A stretch of DNA of 64,000 bases from Enchytraeus crypticus. Lineage: Eukaryota > Annelida > Clitellata > Enchytraeida > Enchytraeidae. The notes beneath the pieces were generated by a model, which made no database searches, was not told where the DNA came from, and was given only the letters and a program-made list of their open reading frames with translations. The stretch is taken from NCBI GenBank assembly GCA_905160935.1, contig CAJHZI010000495.1, positions 25,001-89,000 on the forward strand, written 5' to 3'. The position numbers and the translations under genes are program-made. The stretch's first letter is position 1. Each line of letters opens with the position of its first letter. Below are positions 1 through 12,940 of this stretch, piece by piece.

Positions 1-116
1 AAGTTGACGGAGCAGCTGATTTGGCTTGTAGATCATGTTGCAGGATCTTGTTATATAACGTCAGTAGTGGAGAATGTGATGTGGTTAACTCACTTGTATG
101 GGCAACAACAATCTCG

Positions 117-330
117 TTGTGTTCTCTACACTTATGTGCTGTGTTTTGTTCTCTACGCTTATGTGCTGTGTTTTGTTCTCTACACTTATGTGTAGTGTTT
201 TGTTCTCTACGCTTATGTGCTGTGTTTTGTTCTCTACACTTATGTGCTGTGTTTTGTTCTCTACACTTATGTGTAGTGTTTTGTTCTCTACACTTATGTG
301 CTGTGTTTTGTTCTCTACACTCATGTGTAC
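117..330. repeat. 27-bp minisatellite, about 8 units
   Basis: Unit cttatgtgctgtgttttgtt plus ctctaca. It opens reading frames on both strands only because the period is a multiple of three; no gene is inferred. Confidence 0.95.
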
Positions 331-760
331 ATGTACCTTACATAAGTGATGTAATGTAGCTAGTAGAATTACCCATGGATACAAAAGTGACGAACGTATG
401 TAATAGCTAATAGGATTACCACTACGCAAGTGACAGTAAACTATAATCTTCAATTTCATTTCATCGTCGGAGTTGTCCCTATTCCTGGAAATTAATTATC
501 CTCATCTTCAATACTGCGCCTGTTGCTGCACTCTTGCGGAGCTGTTGCTGCGGTTGTTTCAAACAGTGTCTCTAGAAAGATTATACCAGCATACGCTCTT
601 AACTCTGCTAGAGTAGACTACTGTGAACGCAAAGAGTGGCCCATCCATCTCAAAGCCACTGCCGATGGTGCTAATTATTTAAATTAATTATGCGTACCAG
701 AAAAATTTTACACTCTGCTCACTTTGATTATTTATTGATGAATGTAAAAAAGGTATTGCT
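331..760. other. Unique AT-rich sequence, no feature seen
   Basis: No open frame, repeat or RNA motif that I can support. Confidence 0.5.
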
Positions 761-886
761 AATGTTAAGTCAGTTTCCTCACTCGAAAGCGATGTCGGTG
801 ACGGGCGAGCCTAGGATTCTCAGGATTTGAACCCCGCACATACTGATCCGCGGTCGTGTGTCTTACCGACTTCGCCACTGGCTGGA
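761..886 (-). mobile_element. tRNA-derived SINE, family A
   Basis: On the - strand: GGCTGG head, A-box-like TGGCGA and GTCGGTAAGA, B-box GGTTCAAATCC, then a tail ending GAGGAAACTGAC and TTAAC. One of about ten copies in the window; here a short internal duplication disturbs the B-box region. Confidence 0.85.
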
Positions 887-999
887 AAGCGGAAAGGTAG
901 AGATATCAAAAACGGATAGACTTTAGAGAACGAGTGTAGAAGCGGTTCTAGAGATAAATGTTGTCCGCTGATGAAGGTGAAATTAAACCTTTTATTATG

Positions 1000-1160
1000 T
1001 TTATTATTATTTATTTTATTATTTATTTTATTATTCTTTATTTTATTATTATTTATTTTATTATTATTTGTTTTATAATTATTTATTTTACTATTATTTA
1101 TTTTAGTATTATTTATTTTATTATTATTTATTTTATTATTATTTATTTTATTATTATTAC
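1000..1160. repeat. ATT-rich microsatellite (ATTATTTATTTT)n
   Basis: Twelve-base AT repeat, imperfect; the open frames across it are artefacts. Confidence 0.9.
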
Positions 1161-1199
1161 AGAAAATAAGCAACGAGTTCCTATACGACCTTACCCTCT

Positions 1200-2600
1200 G
1201 TAAGTTTAATTTTCTTTTGGCTTGCTGTAATGTATCATTATTGGGCTTATTATAAATATTTATCATTAGTTGAAATCACAGAACATAATTGACAGCATAT
1301 AGTTAACATTGAGCAGTGGTTTTGTCGCATTGATTCCCTTGACACATTTTTAAAAATAAATGTCTTTGTGTAATGCAGTGCATGCATGGGGTTATATGTT
1401 TAAGCGTTAGGTGCAAGCCCTTCTGCAGCATTCTGTCTTTTCTTGTAACTGTTGTATAATTTATACACAGTAAACAGCACGTGTTAGTAATGTACTCATG
1501 TATTTCGTTCTATCGGTTTGTAATGCCACAATGCTCTTCCAATTTTATGTTTATTTCATTTCACGTGACACTATGCACGCATTTACAGTTTCACATTTAC
1601 GTTTTGCATTAATTTTAGTGATATTCCTCATAGGCTTTTAGTTTTGTTGTAAGAGGACATATGGTAAGTAGCGCAGAATCCGGGCTCAGCATCGCTTACC
1701 CACCCGTGCTAGTACTGCTGTTGTCTCATAGGCTATCAGCTGTCTCATAGTCGTTGGGCAGTAACCTGAATGAGGTTGCTGCCTAGTTGCCGCATTGTTT
1801 CTAGAATTACATTATGGCCGTGTGTGAGCGTGATCATTGAATGAACAAGTAACTGTGATGGCGATTGCTTATGAGTTTAGTGTCCCTGACACTGCAGATT
1901 AGAGTCACCGTCTACTGCTCTTGTCGTGAGAGGCGACTAAGGAGGAGCTGAGAAAAGCAAGGAAAACCACCGCAGAGATCAAATAATTTTTTCCGTAGCC
2001 AAGGACTACATTACGGTTTGATTGATTCTTAGTATTCGTGAAGAGATGTCTTGTTGCTCGTTTGCATTTTGTTTGATGAACTTGAAATTAGACTTTGAGT
2101 AGAAATATGAACCTTGAACCCCTGTCCTATTTGAACGCCACTGAGTTGAATTGCAGCGTCATCTGTTGAGACATAGCAGTGGAGTTAACGAAGCTCCGTC
2201 GGCAGGATAGACTGTGAAAGGAAGCTAAACCTTAAGTAAATCTTTTCATGCGCTGTTTGACAGAACTACCTATTCCAAACCAGTAAAGTTTCACGTAGAA
2301 CTGAACTGAGTTTTGTTGATCATGATAGGAGTCTTCGCCTCATCTTTTGAAATCCTCGCAAATAATTCTGAATGGAGATTAGGAATCATGACTTGAACGT
2401 ATCTGTAGGCTTCCAACAAGAATATACGACATTACGCGAAAGTTTAGCGTATTTCCCGCAGCGTATTTTGTTTAATGAAATAGAAGTGCTGGTTTTTGTC
2501 GTACAGGCAATGCATGATGTATGCTAACGACTCGAGCGAATAGTTCTCGCTAATATGGCTGCAGGTTGAGCGCAGTCAAATACTAGCAAGAACTACATGC
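1200..2600. other. Unique sequence, one diverged repeat
   Basis: No gene seen. A fragment near 1905-1945 (ctgctcttgtcgtgagaggc then gactaagg) resembles the dispersed family C repeat. Confidence 0.4.
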
Positions 2601-2619
2601 ATTTTGTAAATTCACATTG

Positions 2620-3090
2620 GTGTTTAATGACATTTGAACGTTGTTGAACATTTGATGGCATTGAACGTTCTTGAAAATTTGATGGCATTTAAACGCTTTT
2701 GAACATTTGATGTCATTTGAACGATCTTGAACATTTGATGGCATTGAACGTTCTTGAACGTTTGATGACATTTGAACGTTCTTGAACATTTGATGTCATT
2801 GAACACTCTTGAAAATTTGATGGCATTTGAACGCTCTTGAACATTTGATGGCATTGAACGCTCTTGAACATTTGATGGCATTGAAGGCTCTTGAAAATTT
2901 GATGGCATTTGAACGATATTGAACAATTGATGGCATTTGAACTCCTTTGAACAATTGATGGCATTTGAACGCTTTTGAGCAATTTATGGCATTTGAACAC
3001 TTTTTACATTTGATTGCATTTGAATGCTTTTGAACATTTGATGACATTTGAACATCTTGAACATTTGATAACGTTTGAACGCATTTGTGT
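2620..3090. repeat. 27-28-bp minisatellite, about 17 units
   Basis: Unit around tttgaacgctcttgaacatt plus tgatggca. Open frames on the - strand (MFKNVQ, CHQMFK type) only reflect the repeat. Confidence 0.95.
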
Positions 3091-3865
3091 TGTTTTGAAC
3101 GTGTGTGCAAGCATATTTATACACTTTCATACCTATATTTTCATTATTCCTGCAGAGATTTTGAAGTGAACATACATATATGATGGACACACTATATAGT
3201 GTTATATATAGTAAAAGTACATAGTGTTCTGATTACATAAATTATCATGGCGAATTTGATTTGTTTGACGCTTCTCGATGTTTTCTTTCAAACAATTAAG
3301 AGTCAATACATTGTAAACAATATTAACTTAACAATTTACACATTATGAAGCCAAAGACAATTAATACATACGTTACTATTAAATGTTTTACATTGATAAG
3401 CATTGTGAATGTCAGTCAGATGCCATTGCTGATATTGAAACCTTATCTTTTAGTACTAGCTCATCTAGTCTCCTGTTACTTACACTTGCTGTTGTTGACA
3501 TATCTCAACTGTCCTGAACCCTGCAATCTCTTCCAGATCATTATTTTATTATTTGGACCTGGTACAGATAAACAGCTCGTACCCACACGTACAAGCGAGC
3601 GCACAGAGACACACAGACACACGTACACCCACGCGGACACGGCACGTGTGTGTCCAGAAATTGTGGTTATACGACAGCGAGTGGTTATATGTAGCGGTTG
3701 TTGTTGTCGAAGATCTTCTTCGCTCGATACTAACCTCATCTGATAACAACAGACGTTATCTGGGCTTCTGCCTCCTGGCTTGATTAATTAGTCGATAGCC
3801 TCACAAGCGAGAGGCTGCTGGTTCAATCTCGGCTGAGTCATAAGTCGTTGTGGTCTGTTGTACGG

Positions 3866-4017
3866 TGGTTTTTGTAGCAATTTCTGGAGCCTAGGCGCTC
3901 ATCATTCAATGCCCTTCCTGACGTTGGTATGGATCTTAGTGCTTTAGTCGCCTTCTACTACAAGTTCAGTCACCAGTTGTTCAGTTCTTCAAACAACCAG
4001 GACACAATACGGGGAAA
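3866..4017 (-). repeat. Dispersed repeat family C, partial
   Basis: Reverse orientation of a roughly 270-bp interspersed family. Hallmarks: gtgttgtgtccgggttgttt, then gactgcacgtgtcgta, then aaagggcattcggttggtga, and a (GAT)n tail. Other copies are in introns 4, 5, 9, 12 and 24. Confidence 0.8.
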
Positions 4018-4239
4018 TATAATATTTAATATAATAATATAATAATATACTTTAAAATAACATAAAATAATATAAATTAGTATAGTAATATAAGAATACA
4101 ATGAAAGTATAAAAGGAAAATAACTAATGAATGAAGGACCAGACAATTCTATTCAGTCTATATCAACGTGTAGACTCTCCGTGGTGGAATAAATATCTGC
4201 CAATAGTCTACGCCTTCACCAACCTAAATTTTGAATAGC

Positions 4240-4490
4240 CTAAGCTTACAAAAGCCCACTCTCCTTCAAAAGCCTACACCCTCAAAAGTCTACACCTTCA
4301 AAAACCTACTTAATCAAAAGCCTACACCTTCAAAAGCCTACTTATTCAAAGCATACTCCTTCAAAAGCCTACACCCTCAAAAGCCTACACCTTCAAAAGC
4401 CTACACCTTCAAAAGCCTACACCTTCAAAAGCCTACTCCTTCAGCCTACACCTTCAAAAGCCTACACATTCAAAAGTCTACACCTGCAGT
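4240..4490. repeat. 16-bp minisatellite
   Basis: Unit caaaagcctacacctt, about 15 copies with length variants. Confidence 0.95.
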
Positions 4491-4644
4491 AACGTAAACT
4501 TCTAATAAACAACGTAATATCTATGATCAGTTCTGTTGTAATAAGATTTCATATGTTCTGAAACAAAGACGAAAAGAGTTCCTAATTAAAAATGAAACTA
4601 TAGTAGAAGCCGCACGAGAGAAAATTCAAGAAAGCTGAAGGTTA

Positions 4645-4770
4645 GCTGATTTTAGCTGAGCTGAACTGAGCTGATTTGAGCTGAGCTGAGCTGAGCTGAA
4701 CTGATCTGATGTGAGCTGAGCTGAGCTGAGCTGAACTGAACTGAGCTGAGCTGAGCTGAGCTGAGCGGGG
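4645..4770. repeat. GAGCT pentanucleotide repeat
   Basis: (TGAGC)n with TGAAC variants. GAGCT is near self-complementary (AGCT core), so hairpins are possible. Confidence 0.9.
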
Positions 4771-5084
4771 AGGGGGCGGGGTGGTTGAGCGAGCCGGAAA
4801 ATTACTTCTGAAATCTTTATTCATTGTATATAGTTAATTGGTTTAAGTGCTTTGCTTATATTGAAGTGTCTACTGATTTCAATTTCAGCTGTGTCCTGCA
4901 TTCTGATGAGTAAATGTCTAAGTTATACTCCAGTGTTTGTAAATCGTAAGTCTAATTGCGTGATATTTAACTTGGCCGAGCTTTTATTTAACGCTCGAAG
5001 CAATGAAAGCTGTCCGAAATTGTGGCCTTGTTCAGAAGCTGTTGTTGCGACTAATTAAATCATAAACTAGGACAGTTTAAAATC

Positions 5085-5400
5085 TTCTGCTGCGAGAAGC
5101 TTGCTGGCTGGCTAGCTTATGCAGCAGCTGCTGCAGGGCATCAGTAGCTGGGGTTAAGCTGTTCCTAGTAAACAGTTGTAAGTTTGTTGCTGCCAGCAAG
5201 CTGCTTGCTACTGGCTAGAATCAGTGACAGCTGACTTCAGAGCTTCAGCAGCTGGGAGTAAGCTGTTACCATTGAATTGAAGCGATTTGACAGCTGCACG
5301 GCTGATTTAATGCTTCAGCAGCTGGGAGTTAGCTGTTAGTATTGTTAGTATTGCAGTTATAAAACAGCTGTTATCAACATGTTTTCGTGATGTCAGCTGA
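5085..5400. repeat. AGCTG-rich imperfect repeats
   Basis: Loose copies of gcttcagcagctgggagtaa and gctgtt, diverged. Confidence 0.6.
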
Positions 5401-5466
5401 TTCCATGCTTCATTTTTCTGCTTCTAAGCTGATAATATATACTCTGTAAAAAGCTGGTATAGCTAA

Positions 5467-5547
5467 GGTTAACGTCAGTTTCCTCACTCGGAAGCGATGT
5501 CAGTGACGGGCGAATCCAGGATTTGAACCCCGCACGTACTGAATGAA
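5467..5547 (-). mobile_element. tRNA-derived SINE A, truncated
   Basis: Carries the 3' tail and B-box (ggatttgaaccc on +) but the tRNA 5' half is missing. Confidence 0.8.
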
Positions 5548-5849
5548 AGCGAATAGTGAATAAATAATAAAAATGAATATTGTAGTGAATGAAGTTTTAT
5601 CATTGTAAGATGTATGCGTTGTGTCACACAGATATCATTGAAATAAACGAATATTAATCATATATTTTCATTGGGTGATATTTAGCCTATAGGATTGAAT
5701 TAGCTGCTGTTACAATGATGACACGCTGTTGGCTGCTGATTTATAGCTGCAGCAGCTGGAACCACTGACTCAGCGAAGTTCTGTGGCTTTGAATTATGCA
5801 TGGATATTGAAATCTGTGTAGTCAGTCACCGCTCTGTTATAATTTACGA

Positions 5850-5950
5850 GACTCAGAGAGAGAGAGAGAGAGAGAAAGAGAGAGGGAGAGAGAGAAAGAG
5901 AGAGGGAGAGAGGGAGAGAAGGAGAGAGGGAGAGAGGGAGAGAGAGAGTT
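5850..5950. repeat. (GA)n microsatellite
   Basis: Purine run with G-insert variants. Confidence 0.95.
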
Positions 5951-6699
5951 CCTTTTTAAATACGATAAATGTATATATTGGTTTCTTTGGTTAGATGTGT
6001 ATATATTATATACACATATTTGATGTTGGTTTCTTTGGTTAGGTGTGTATATATACACCTTAATGTTGCATTACATAAGTTTAACTCTAGTATAATATAA
6101 TCTGTCTCGTGTCTCTTTATTTTATGCTGTCTGATAACATTACGACATCCTTATGTCAATATCTTTATGAAATATATCAGAAACGACTCTGTCGGCCTAG
6201 TAAACTCGAGTTGTTTGCAGTCACTTGTTCGTTTATTGTAATTATATTGAAGCTATATCACTGCGCTTTGTCCCGTACTTAAACGTGATTACCTATGCAA
6301 CTCGTGTAACGTTTTATATGGAAGAATTAATGTGCCTGGGCCGCTATGAACATTTTAGTTGGCAGCCTTATTGTTTACCGTATCCATTGAAGTATGATCA
6401 TGTTAACATTGACGCTTATAATTATGAATATTATACGCTAAAACAAGCACTGTATTTTTTTCTTTTCCTTTAATTTAAAAGGTTATATCGCTGGCTTTAT
6501 CAGGATTTATCACTGATTTAAGTAACTTAAGTATTAACATTAATTAAATTTCGAAAAGTACTTAGAGAATAATCACAAACTAAAATTGTTATTAACAATT
6601 AACGTTAAGTGGTTCCTTTGATATATTTTAACTTGTAGCTTGTTTTTAAATGTGGGTTTAACATCAAGGCAGAATTCCAAATGGCTTTTCTTCGAGACA

Positions 6700-6824
6700 T
6701 CACGTGTAATAGTGAATGGTTTGCCCATGAATGGTGAATGTCCGAGATTTTACTCTCTGATCGGCTCCACCGAGAGTTGATCCCAGACCTAACTCACTCA
6801 CACACTGAGCTATTAAAACATTCA
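6700..6824 (-). mobile_element. SINE family B, partial
   Basis: Shares gaatgtccgagattttactc with copies at 9133, 29205 and 41684; diverged. Confidence 0.6.
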
Positions 6825-6974
6825 ATTTTGTTGCAACATTTGTTGTTTAAGACATTAAATTTTGCTTGTTGAATTCTTTAATTGTTGCTTGTTTAAATGC
6901 TTGGACACCGCTAACACAGCCCATCCAGAGACTGTGGCAATATTATTAATTTTGTAATTTTGTAAGTTATTCAT

Positions 6975-7220
6975 GCTTTTTATGTTAATCCTTTCAGTAA
7001 TATTTTATGTTAATCCTTTCAGTAATATTTTATGTTAATCCTTTCAGTAATATTTTATGTTAATCCTTTCAGTATTACTCTATGTTAATCCTTTCAGTAT
7101 TACTCTATGTTAATCCTTTCTGTATTACTCTATGTTAATCCTTTCAGTATTACTCTATGTTAATCCTTTCAGTATTACTCTATGTTAATCCTTTCAGTAT
7201 TACTCTATGATGGTCCTTTG
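6975..7220. repeat. 25-bp minisatellite, about 10 units
   Basis: Unit tatgttaatcctttcagtat plus tactc. Each unit contains a perfect acceptor-like cctttcag. Confidence 0.95.
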
Positions 7221-7439
7221 TAGTAGATGTTCAGTTGTTGGTCTAGTCCAGTCATACTTCTAAGCTATGTATATTGTAGACAACACAGGATGTAGGGATT
7301 ATAGTTTGTTTGTTTTTAACAGTTTCTTCCCCTGCCTTTCTTTCTCTGTATTTTATTGAGCTTTGACAACATCCTATCTGTGAGCATTACAATACTATAG
7401 TATTATATAGTGTAATATATCCGTGAGCATTACAATACT

Positions 7440-7443
7440 GTAG

Positions 7444-7491
<48 letters not shown>

Positions 7492-7514
7492 CTGTGTATA
7501 TATATATATATACA

Positions 7515-7570
<56 letters not shown>

Positions 7571-7600
7571 TATATATATAATAGTGTTATATATCTGTGA
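7440..7600. repeat. (TA)n microsatellite
   Basis: Interrupted TA tract with gtatac and cagtat breaks. Confidence 0.95.
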
Positions 7601-8089
7601 GCATTACACGACTGTAGTATTATATAGTGCTATATGCCCAGTGAGTATAGCAGAGGATTTATATATTTGTCCAAGCAAGTTGAAAGTTCCCCTTGACCGC
7701 TTTGATTTCTCTCTTTAAAAAATATAGGCTTGCGTTTAGATTAAGCCCTTGCCTAGATTTAGGCCTAATAGCATCTGCTACTTCTGCTAGTTTTGTTAGT
7801 TTTGCTAGTTTGTGTCTATCTGCGGACGGTAGGAGCTATCGATGTGATGCTTTCCTGTTTTAAGCCGATCATTAGTAATCAGTTTCAAAGTATCGACTGC
7901 GGGGATATTGATCTGAAAGCTAATCGATACCTTCGACTTGTTCGTAATGCTCAAGTTTTTGTTATTGATTGAGTGAGACAGGGATTTGTAAGAGTGGGAG
8001 GAGTTAAGAATGTATTTTTAGTGCCAGCAAAGACTAATGATCTAAAACTTGTTTTATATCTCAAACATGTACATACCCGAAAGAACGAT

Positions 8090-8175
8090 AGACAATCAAA
8101 GAAACACTAGGAAAATGATAGAAAATTAAAGAAACACTAGGAGAACGATAGAAAATTAAAGAAACACTAGGAGAA
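8090..8175. repeat. 30-bp tandem repeat, 3 units
   Basis: Unit aacgatagaaaattaaagaa plus acactaggag. Confidence 0.85.
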
Positions 8176-8569
8176 GGTATCCGTGAAACGATTCATAGAT
8201 TCTGTGGCTAAATATGATCTCCGGTTAAAGAGTAAATTTGCGTAAGTGTAAAAATCAAATTTAATGTATGTACTCGACTTCTTCAAATCGAAAATTTCAG
8301 ATTGCTATTCGTCGTCTATAGGCAGATATCAGAAATATAGCAGTGAAACATTTCACTGCTGCGGAGCTTCCGTTCTCACATCTGCATAGCTCGCCTTTTA
8401 CTAACTCCTGCAGTTAACGGCGGGTTCAGTTTACAATTTTATCGATATGCTGGGGAATTCCCCAGCCAGTCTGCCATTAGGCGACTGTTTGGAGAGCGAG
8501 GGAGGTGGGGGGGGATACGAGGAGGGGTTGCACGTGCTTTGTTGACAAGTTGTTGGGTTCAATGAGAAC

Positions 8570-8830
8570 AAGAGCTGAGAACAGCGTGCGGTGGCTTCCT
8601 TTAACTGGAACAGCATGCTGTGGCTTCCTTTAACTAGAACAAGAGCTGAAATCAGCGCGCCGAGGCTTCCTTTAACTTTAACCAGAGCTGAGGACATCGT
8701 GCTGTGGCTAACTTTAACTAGAACCGGGCGCTGTGGCTTCCTTTAACTAGAACTAACTATGAGAACAGCGTGCTGCTGCTTCCTTTAATTAGAACAATCG
8801 CTGAGAACAGCGCGGCTTCGTTTTTCTATC
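8570..8830. repeat. About 42-bp tandem repeat, 6 units
   Basis: Unit gaacagcgtgctgtggcttc plus ctttaactagaacaagagct, diverged. Confidence 0.85.
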
Positions 8831-9132
8831 AAATTAAAGTTTCTTTTTGATTACGCATAGCTGTTTGCTTGTTGTATAGTTTTCGTAGATTAAAGTGTTT
8901 AAAACTTTAAATGGATGCAGAAAAGGACACTTTATTTTACTGCGCAGCCTGCAGTACATAGGAGAAGCCCGGCAGGCCTGCTTGTCTCTAGACTGGTGGC
9001 GACCCCTGGCTGATAGAGCCCGGTGTGCATGCGGTGAATGACCGCACAACAGTACTCTGAAATTATAAGCGAAACCCTTTTTCTGCTTCCTCTTTAAAAT
9101 CGCGATTCTTCTTCACCCATGTAAAAAAGTAA

Positions 9133-9285
9133 AGTAAACACGCATTATAGTGCAATGATCAACTGTATTGACATCTATCACTTTCAATACCACATGTTTA
9201 AACCTTTAGGCAATTCAGACTATTTTCCGTATAACCAGTCCAGTGAATGTCAGAGATTTTACTCTCAGATCAGCGGTTGATGTTG
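9133..9285 (-). mobile_element. SINE family B, 3' part
   Basis: Matches the SINE B copy at 41684 from cacgcattatagtg to ctctcagatcagcg; the tRNA-like head is absent. Confidence 0.75.
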
Positions 9286-9482
9286 ATAGGGCAGGAAATC
9301 TTTGATGTTGATAGGGCAGGGCATCTTTGATGTTGATAGGGCAGGGCGTATTTGATGTTGATAGGGCAGGACATCTTTGTTGTTGATAGGGCTGGGCATC
9401 TTTGATGTTGATAGGGCAGGGAATATTTGATGTTGAGAGGGCAGGACATCTTTGATGTTGATAGTGTAGGGCGTCTTTGGTA
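9278..9482. repeat. 25-bp minisatellite, 8 units
   Basis: Unit gatgttgatagggcagggca plus tcttt. Confidence 0.95.
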
Positions 9483-9489
9483 GTCTTTT

Positions 9490-10230
9490 TTATATATTCC
9501 TCTGTTTAGTGGTAGGGCCTACTACAGTGCTTATCATCAGTTTTAGCAACTCTTTAGGAAGAATATGAAGCTTTAGCTCTCTCGTGGATTTTAGCAAATA
9601 GCAGGTCCTAGGTACAACATTCTTTCTTATAGTGTGCTTTGAGCTCAATAATGAACACTGTAGCGATCAACAGGTTGATCGCTACAGTGGTTACATTTAC
9701 ATACCACAAAAATAAGTTTTCTTTTTGTGGTTGTATGGTTTGTGTGATGGTTTTCCTTTGTCTTCATCGGCTTTTGCTTGGCCGTACCTAATGACGGCTG
9801 TAACTTTGTCTGCAATGGTCTAACGCGATTGCCTAAAGTCTACTAATGAATTAGTTTTCATCGTGAATGAACGTCTAATCACTGTGTGAAATGGTTAATA
9901 GTTGATCTCAGCTTAATAAAAAATGGAACAGCAATTTTCTTATCAGTCTGCAGCTGATATAATATTTTTTCCTAAGGTTATCCGATCAGTTTTTATTTGA
10001 ATGAAATTTTATCTTTCTTGTTTTTATTGTTATCAGAGCGAATGGCATGCAACACTCTTTAGAAAATATCTGGTTAAGAGGTTTTTCGATGTGGAAAGCT
10101 ATTGTTGTACTTCTCTTCATGCCTTATATCTTGGGCTCATCTTGTTACCTACTTTGACAGTGAATTTGGCCTTGAAAAAAGACTTTATAAATATTTATAG
10201 AGTTGTTATTAGTCATACTAAAAATTAAAA
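9490..10230. other. Unique AT-rich sequence, no feature seen
   Basis: Contains a 75-codon open frame at 10001-10228 with no repeat or family resemblance; not supported as a gene. Confidence 0.4.
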
Positions 10231-10236
10231 AAAGTT

Positions 10237-10358
10237 AATGTTAACGTCAGTTTACTAACTCGAAAGCCATGTCAGTGACGGGCAAGCCCAGGATTTGAAC
10301 TCCGCACATACTGATCCTCGGTGGAGTGTCTTACCGACATCGCCACTGTCCCCAGCCA
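10237..10358 (-). mobile_element. tRNA-derived SINE A
   Basis: Full-length type copy with tail, B-box and A-box in reverse orientation. Confidence 0.85.
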
Positions 10359-10807
10359 TCATCATCATCTTCTTCTTTCCTTGAATCCCAGTTAAACTTA
10401 ACATATTAGAATATTGTTTTTCACACGTTTCTTCTGCTGCATGAGGCTCTCCTTAAAACGTATTTTATTTTTTATCTGTCAACTCTGAAAGATATGACGC
10501 ATTTTTTATCGTAATCTACATGCGTCATCTGTCATCCACGTGTTTGATAATCAGGGCCTTGAACTGTTACGAATTTTGTTATATAGAGATCAAACGTATG
10601 CCCCTTATCAATTAGCTGATCAATCAATCAGCAACCAGCCGGGCTCTAAATAAACAAATACAGTTTAAACTGTTCAAGCTGAACGGTAGCCTAATTGCAC
10701 CTATCTGGTAACGAACCTGAACCTTTTGATTCTCGTATAATCATCTCGCCACTTTGCTATGAAACTATTGTTCATTCGAGGCTTTGTTATTGTCTTCTGA
10801 CATCTGC

Positions 10808-11200
10808 CTTATTTCACATTGCCTATAGCTATGGTTGTCGTTATATTGTATTTCACATTGCCTATAGCTATGGTTGTCGTTCTATTGTATTTCACATTGC
10901 CTATAGCTACGGTTGTCGTACTATAGTATTTCACATTGCCTATAGCTACGGTTGTCGTACTATAGTATTTCACATTGCCTATAGCTACGGCAGTCATTCT
11001 ATAGTATTTCCCATTGCCTATAGCTACGGTTGTCGTTCTATTGTATTTCACATTGCCTATAGCAATGGCTGTCGTTCTATAGTATTTCACAGTGTCTATA
11101 GCAATGGTTGTCGTCCTGTAGTATTGCACATTGCCTATAGATACAGTTGTCGTTCTATAGTATTTCACATTGCCTATAGCTACGGCTGTCGTTCTATGGA
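10808..11200. repeat. 39-bp minisatellite, 10 units
   Basis: Unit tgcctatagctacggttgtc plus gttctatagtatttcacat. Being 13 codons long, it is open on both strands (YSYGCRSIVFHIA on +). No gene signal outside the repeat. Confidence 0.95.
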
Positions 11201-11760
11201 TTCATTCTCTGTGGCGCTCTCTACTTCAATTACTGCAGTGATTAATCAAATTCTGGAATCTATTTGGAAATCAACTGAACATAAAGACTGATGTGTATAA
11301 AGTAATCAGCGATAGCAGTAAACGACGTAGCTGATACGCTGAATTGCTGTTACGTGGTTTTCAATTTTAAATTCTGAGATTTTGATAAAGTTCGTCATTT
11401 AAAAATGATCTATTTTGAGAAATTGATCATTCTTCATGATCATTATTTATTTAACAATCAATCATGATTGATTTATTGATAATTGAAAATCTCTCTGTCC
11501 ATTCTACTCAAATGACCTGTTTAACCTGAACTATTGTATGTATTGTATCGTTACCAATTCTTTGATCCGTTAGTTGACGTACAGCTGGGGTCATACTTTG
11601 ATGTATTGGAAAATAATTTCCTTCTAAGTTGTGACCAGTAGCTAATGACTTCGAACGACATTTTTAGTTTATTATACTCAGATAGAGTATTATACGTAGA
11701 GAAAAACCAATTTCAACTATTGTTTGATATATTGATATAATTTATTGTATATTTGTTTGG

Positions 11761-12030
11761 CTAAAAGGAAAATGATGACTTTGATAAAAGAGCATAGCAA
11801 TCATCAAACACCTCGGGAAGCAAAGTATTGACGTAATACTGAGCGTTCACCTTTATCATCTCGTCAATGAAGTGCAATCTGCCCTTACCGTTGTAGCAAA
11901 CAGCATTTTTAGGCAAAATGGGGGGTTGCTCTGCTGAAACTTGTATAACTGGCCAATCTATAGATTGAAATGGATGAAAATTGGCCACCCCATCAAAAAT
12001 TAGTCCTTTATTAATTGGTAAAAGTTTCAT
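11761..12030 (-). pseudogene. Tc1/mariner-like transposase fragment
   Basis: An 89-codon open frame includes CYNGKGRLHFIDEMIKVN, then AQYYVNTLLPEVFDDCYALL. This is the pattern of Tc1/mariner transposases (GKGRLHFI, KVNA, YV-TLLPE). The frame ends before the position where the family has QQDGAPAHT, so the second catalytic Asp and everything after it are missing. No intact ends were found; a dead fragment. Confidence 0.75.
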
Positions 12031-12619
12031 TTGAAAATATTAACAATAGCCGGAGATATTCAAACTTTTTGCAGATGTAATCATTTTTTATACTACCCTG
12101 TACATATTTATACATATATACATATGCATTTGGTTTGTGACATGATCTAGTCGTGTGAGGCCAGGCAGTCATCGCAGCATGCTCATCTCCATGACGTGGA
12201 TGACTCGTTCATGCTTCATAGTGGACGGCCAGCATTCTGCTCCGCATAGACCAACAATCATCTACATTGTTTCTAATATTGAAAAATATCTCAAGACAAT
12301 AAAATATATAGAATTTGACTTTTATCGGTGGCCGCCCCATTTTTTATGCCACCTTGTACTTGTTAGCAGGTGTTTCAGGTAACGCCGAGTCGTTGGTACT
12401 ATGGATTAGTTCATGCGTTAGGTTTTCTCTAAAACCAATTAATCCTCGCTTACTAGCGTATTATAGGGGTATTAAGGTAACATCTGGCGTACAATAGGTT
12501 ATCATAAACGTCTACGCGCAGTACGTATGGGTTATTTGATGGTGTCGATCAATCGATACATGCAAGTGTTCATAAAATATTCTTAACTTAGATATAAGTG
12601 GAAAGAAAAGTGCCTGTAT

Positions 12620-12940
12620 ATCAGCAGCAGCCGTAGCAACAGTAGAGCTGTGATAGCTGTAGCAGCAGCTGAAGTAGCAGTGAAAACAGCAGCCGTAGCA
12701 ACAGTAACAGCTGTGACAGCTGTAGCAGCAGCTGAAGCAGCAGTGAAAGCCGCAGCCGTAGCAACAGTAGCAGCTGTGACAGCTGTAGCAGCAGCTGCTG
12801 AAGCAGCAGTGAAAGCAGCAGCCGTAGCAACAGTAGCAGCTGTGACAGCTGTAGCAGCAGCTGAAGTAGCAGTGAAAACAGCAACCGTAGCAGCAGCAGC
12901 AACTGTGACAGCTGTAGCAGTAGCTGTGACAGCTGCGTGT
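12620..12940. repeat. CAG/CTG-rich 63-bp repeat, about 5 units
   Basis: Unit of the type gtagcagcagctgaagcagc plus agtgaaagcagcagccgtag. Open in nearly all frames. Confidence 0.9.

Noticed and set aside
117-330. CRISPR-like repeat array
   Set aside because: Direct repeats without unique spacers, in animal nuclear DNA.
2583-3190. Several overlapping frames of MFKNVQ/CHQMFK type
   Set aside because: A 27-28-bp minisatellite drifting through frames.
10695-11291. 198-codon frame with 13-residue YSYGCRSIVFHIA repeats
   Set aside because: A 39-bp minisatellite open on both strands; short unique ends show no family resemblance.
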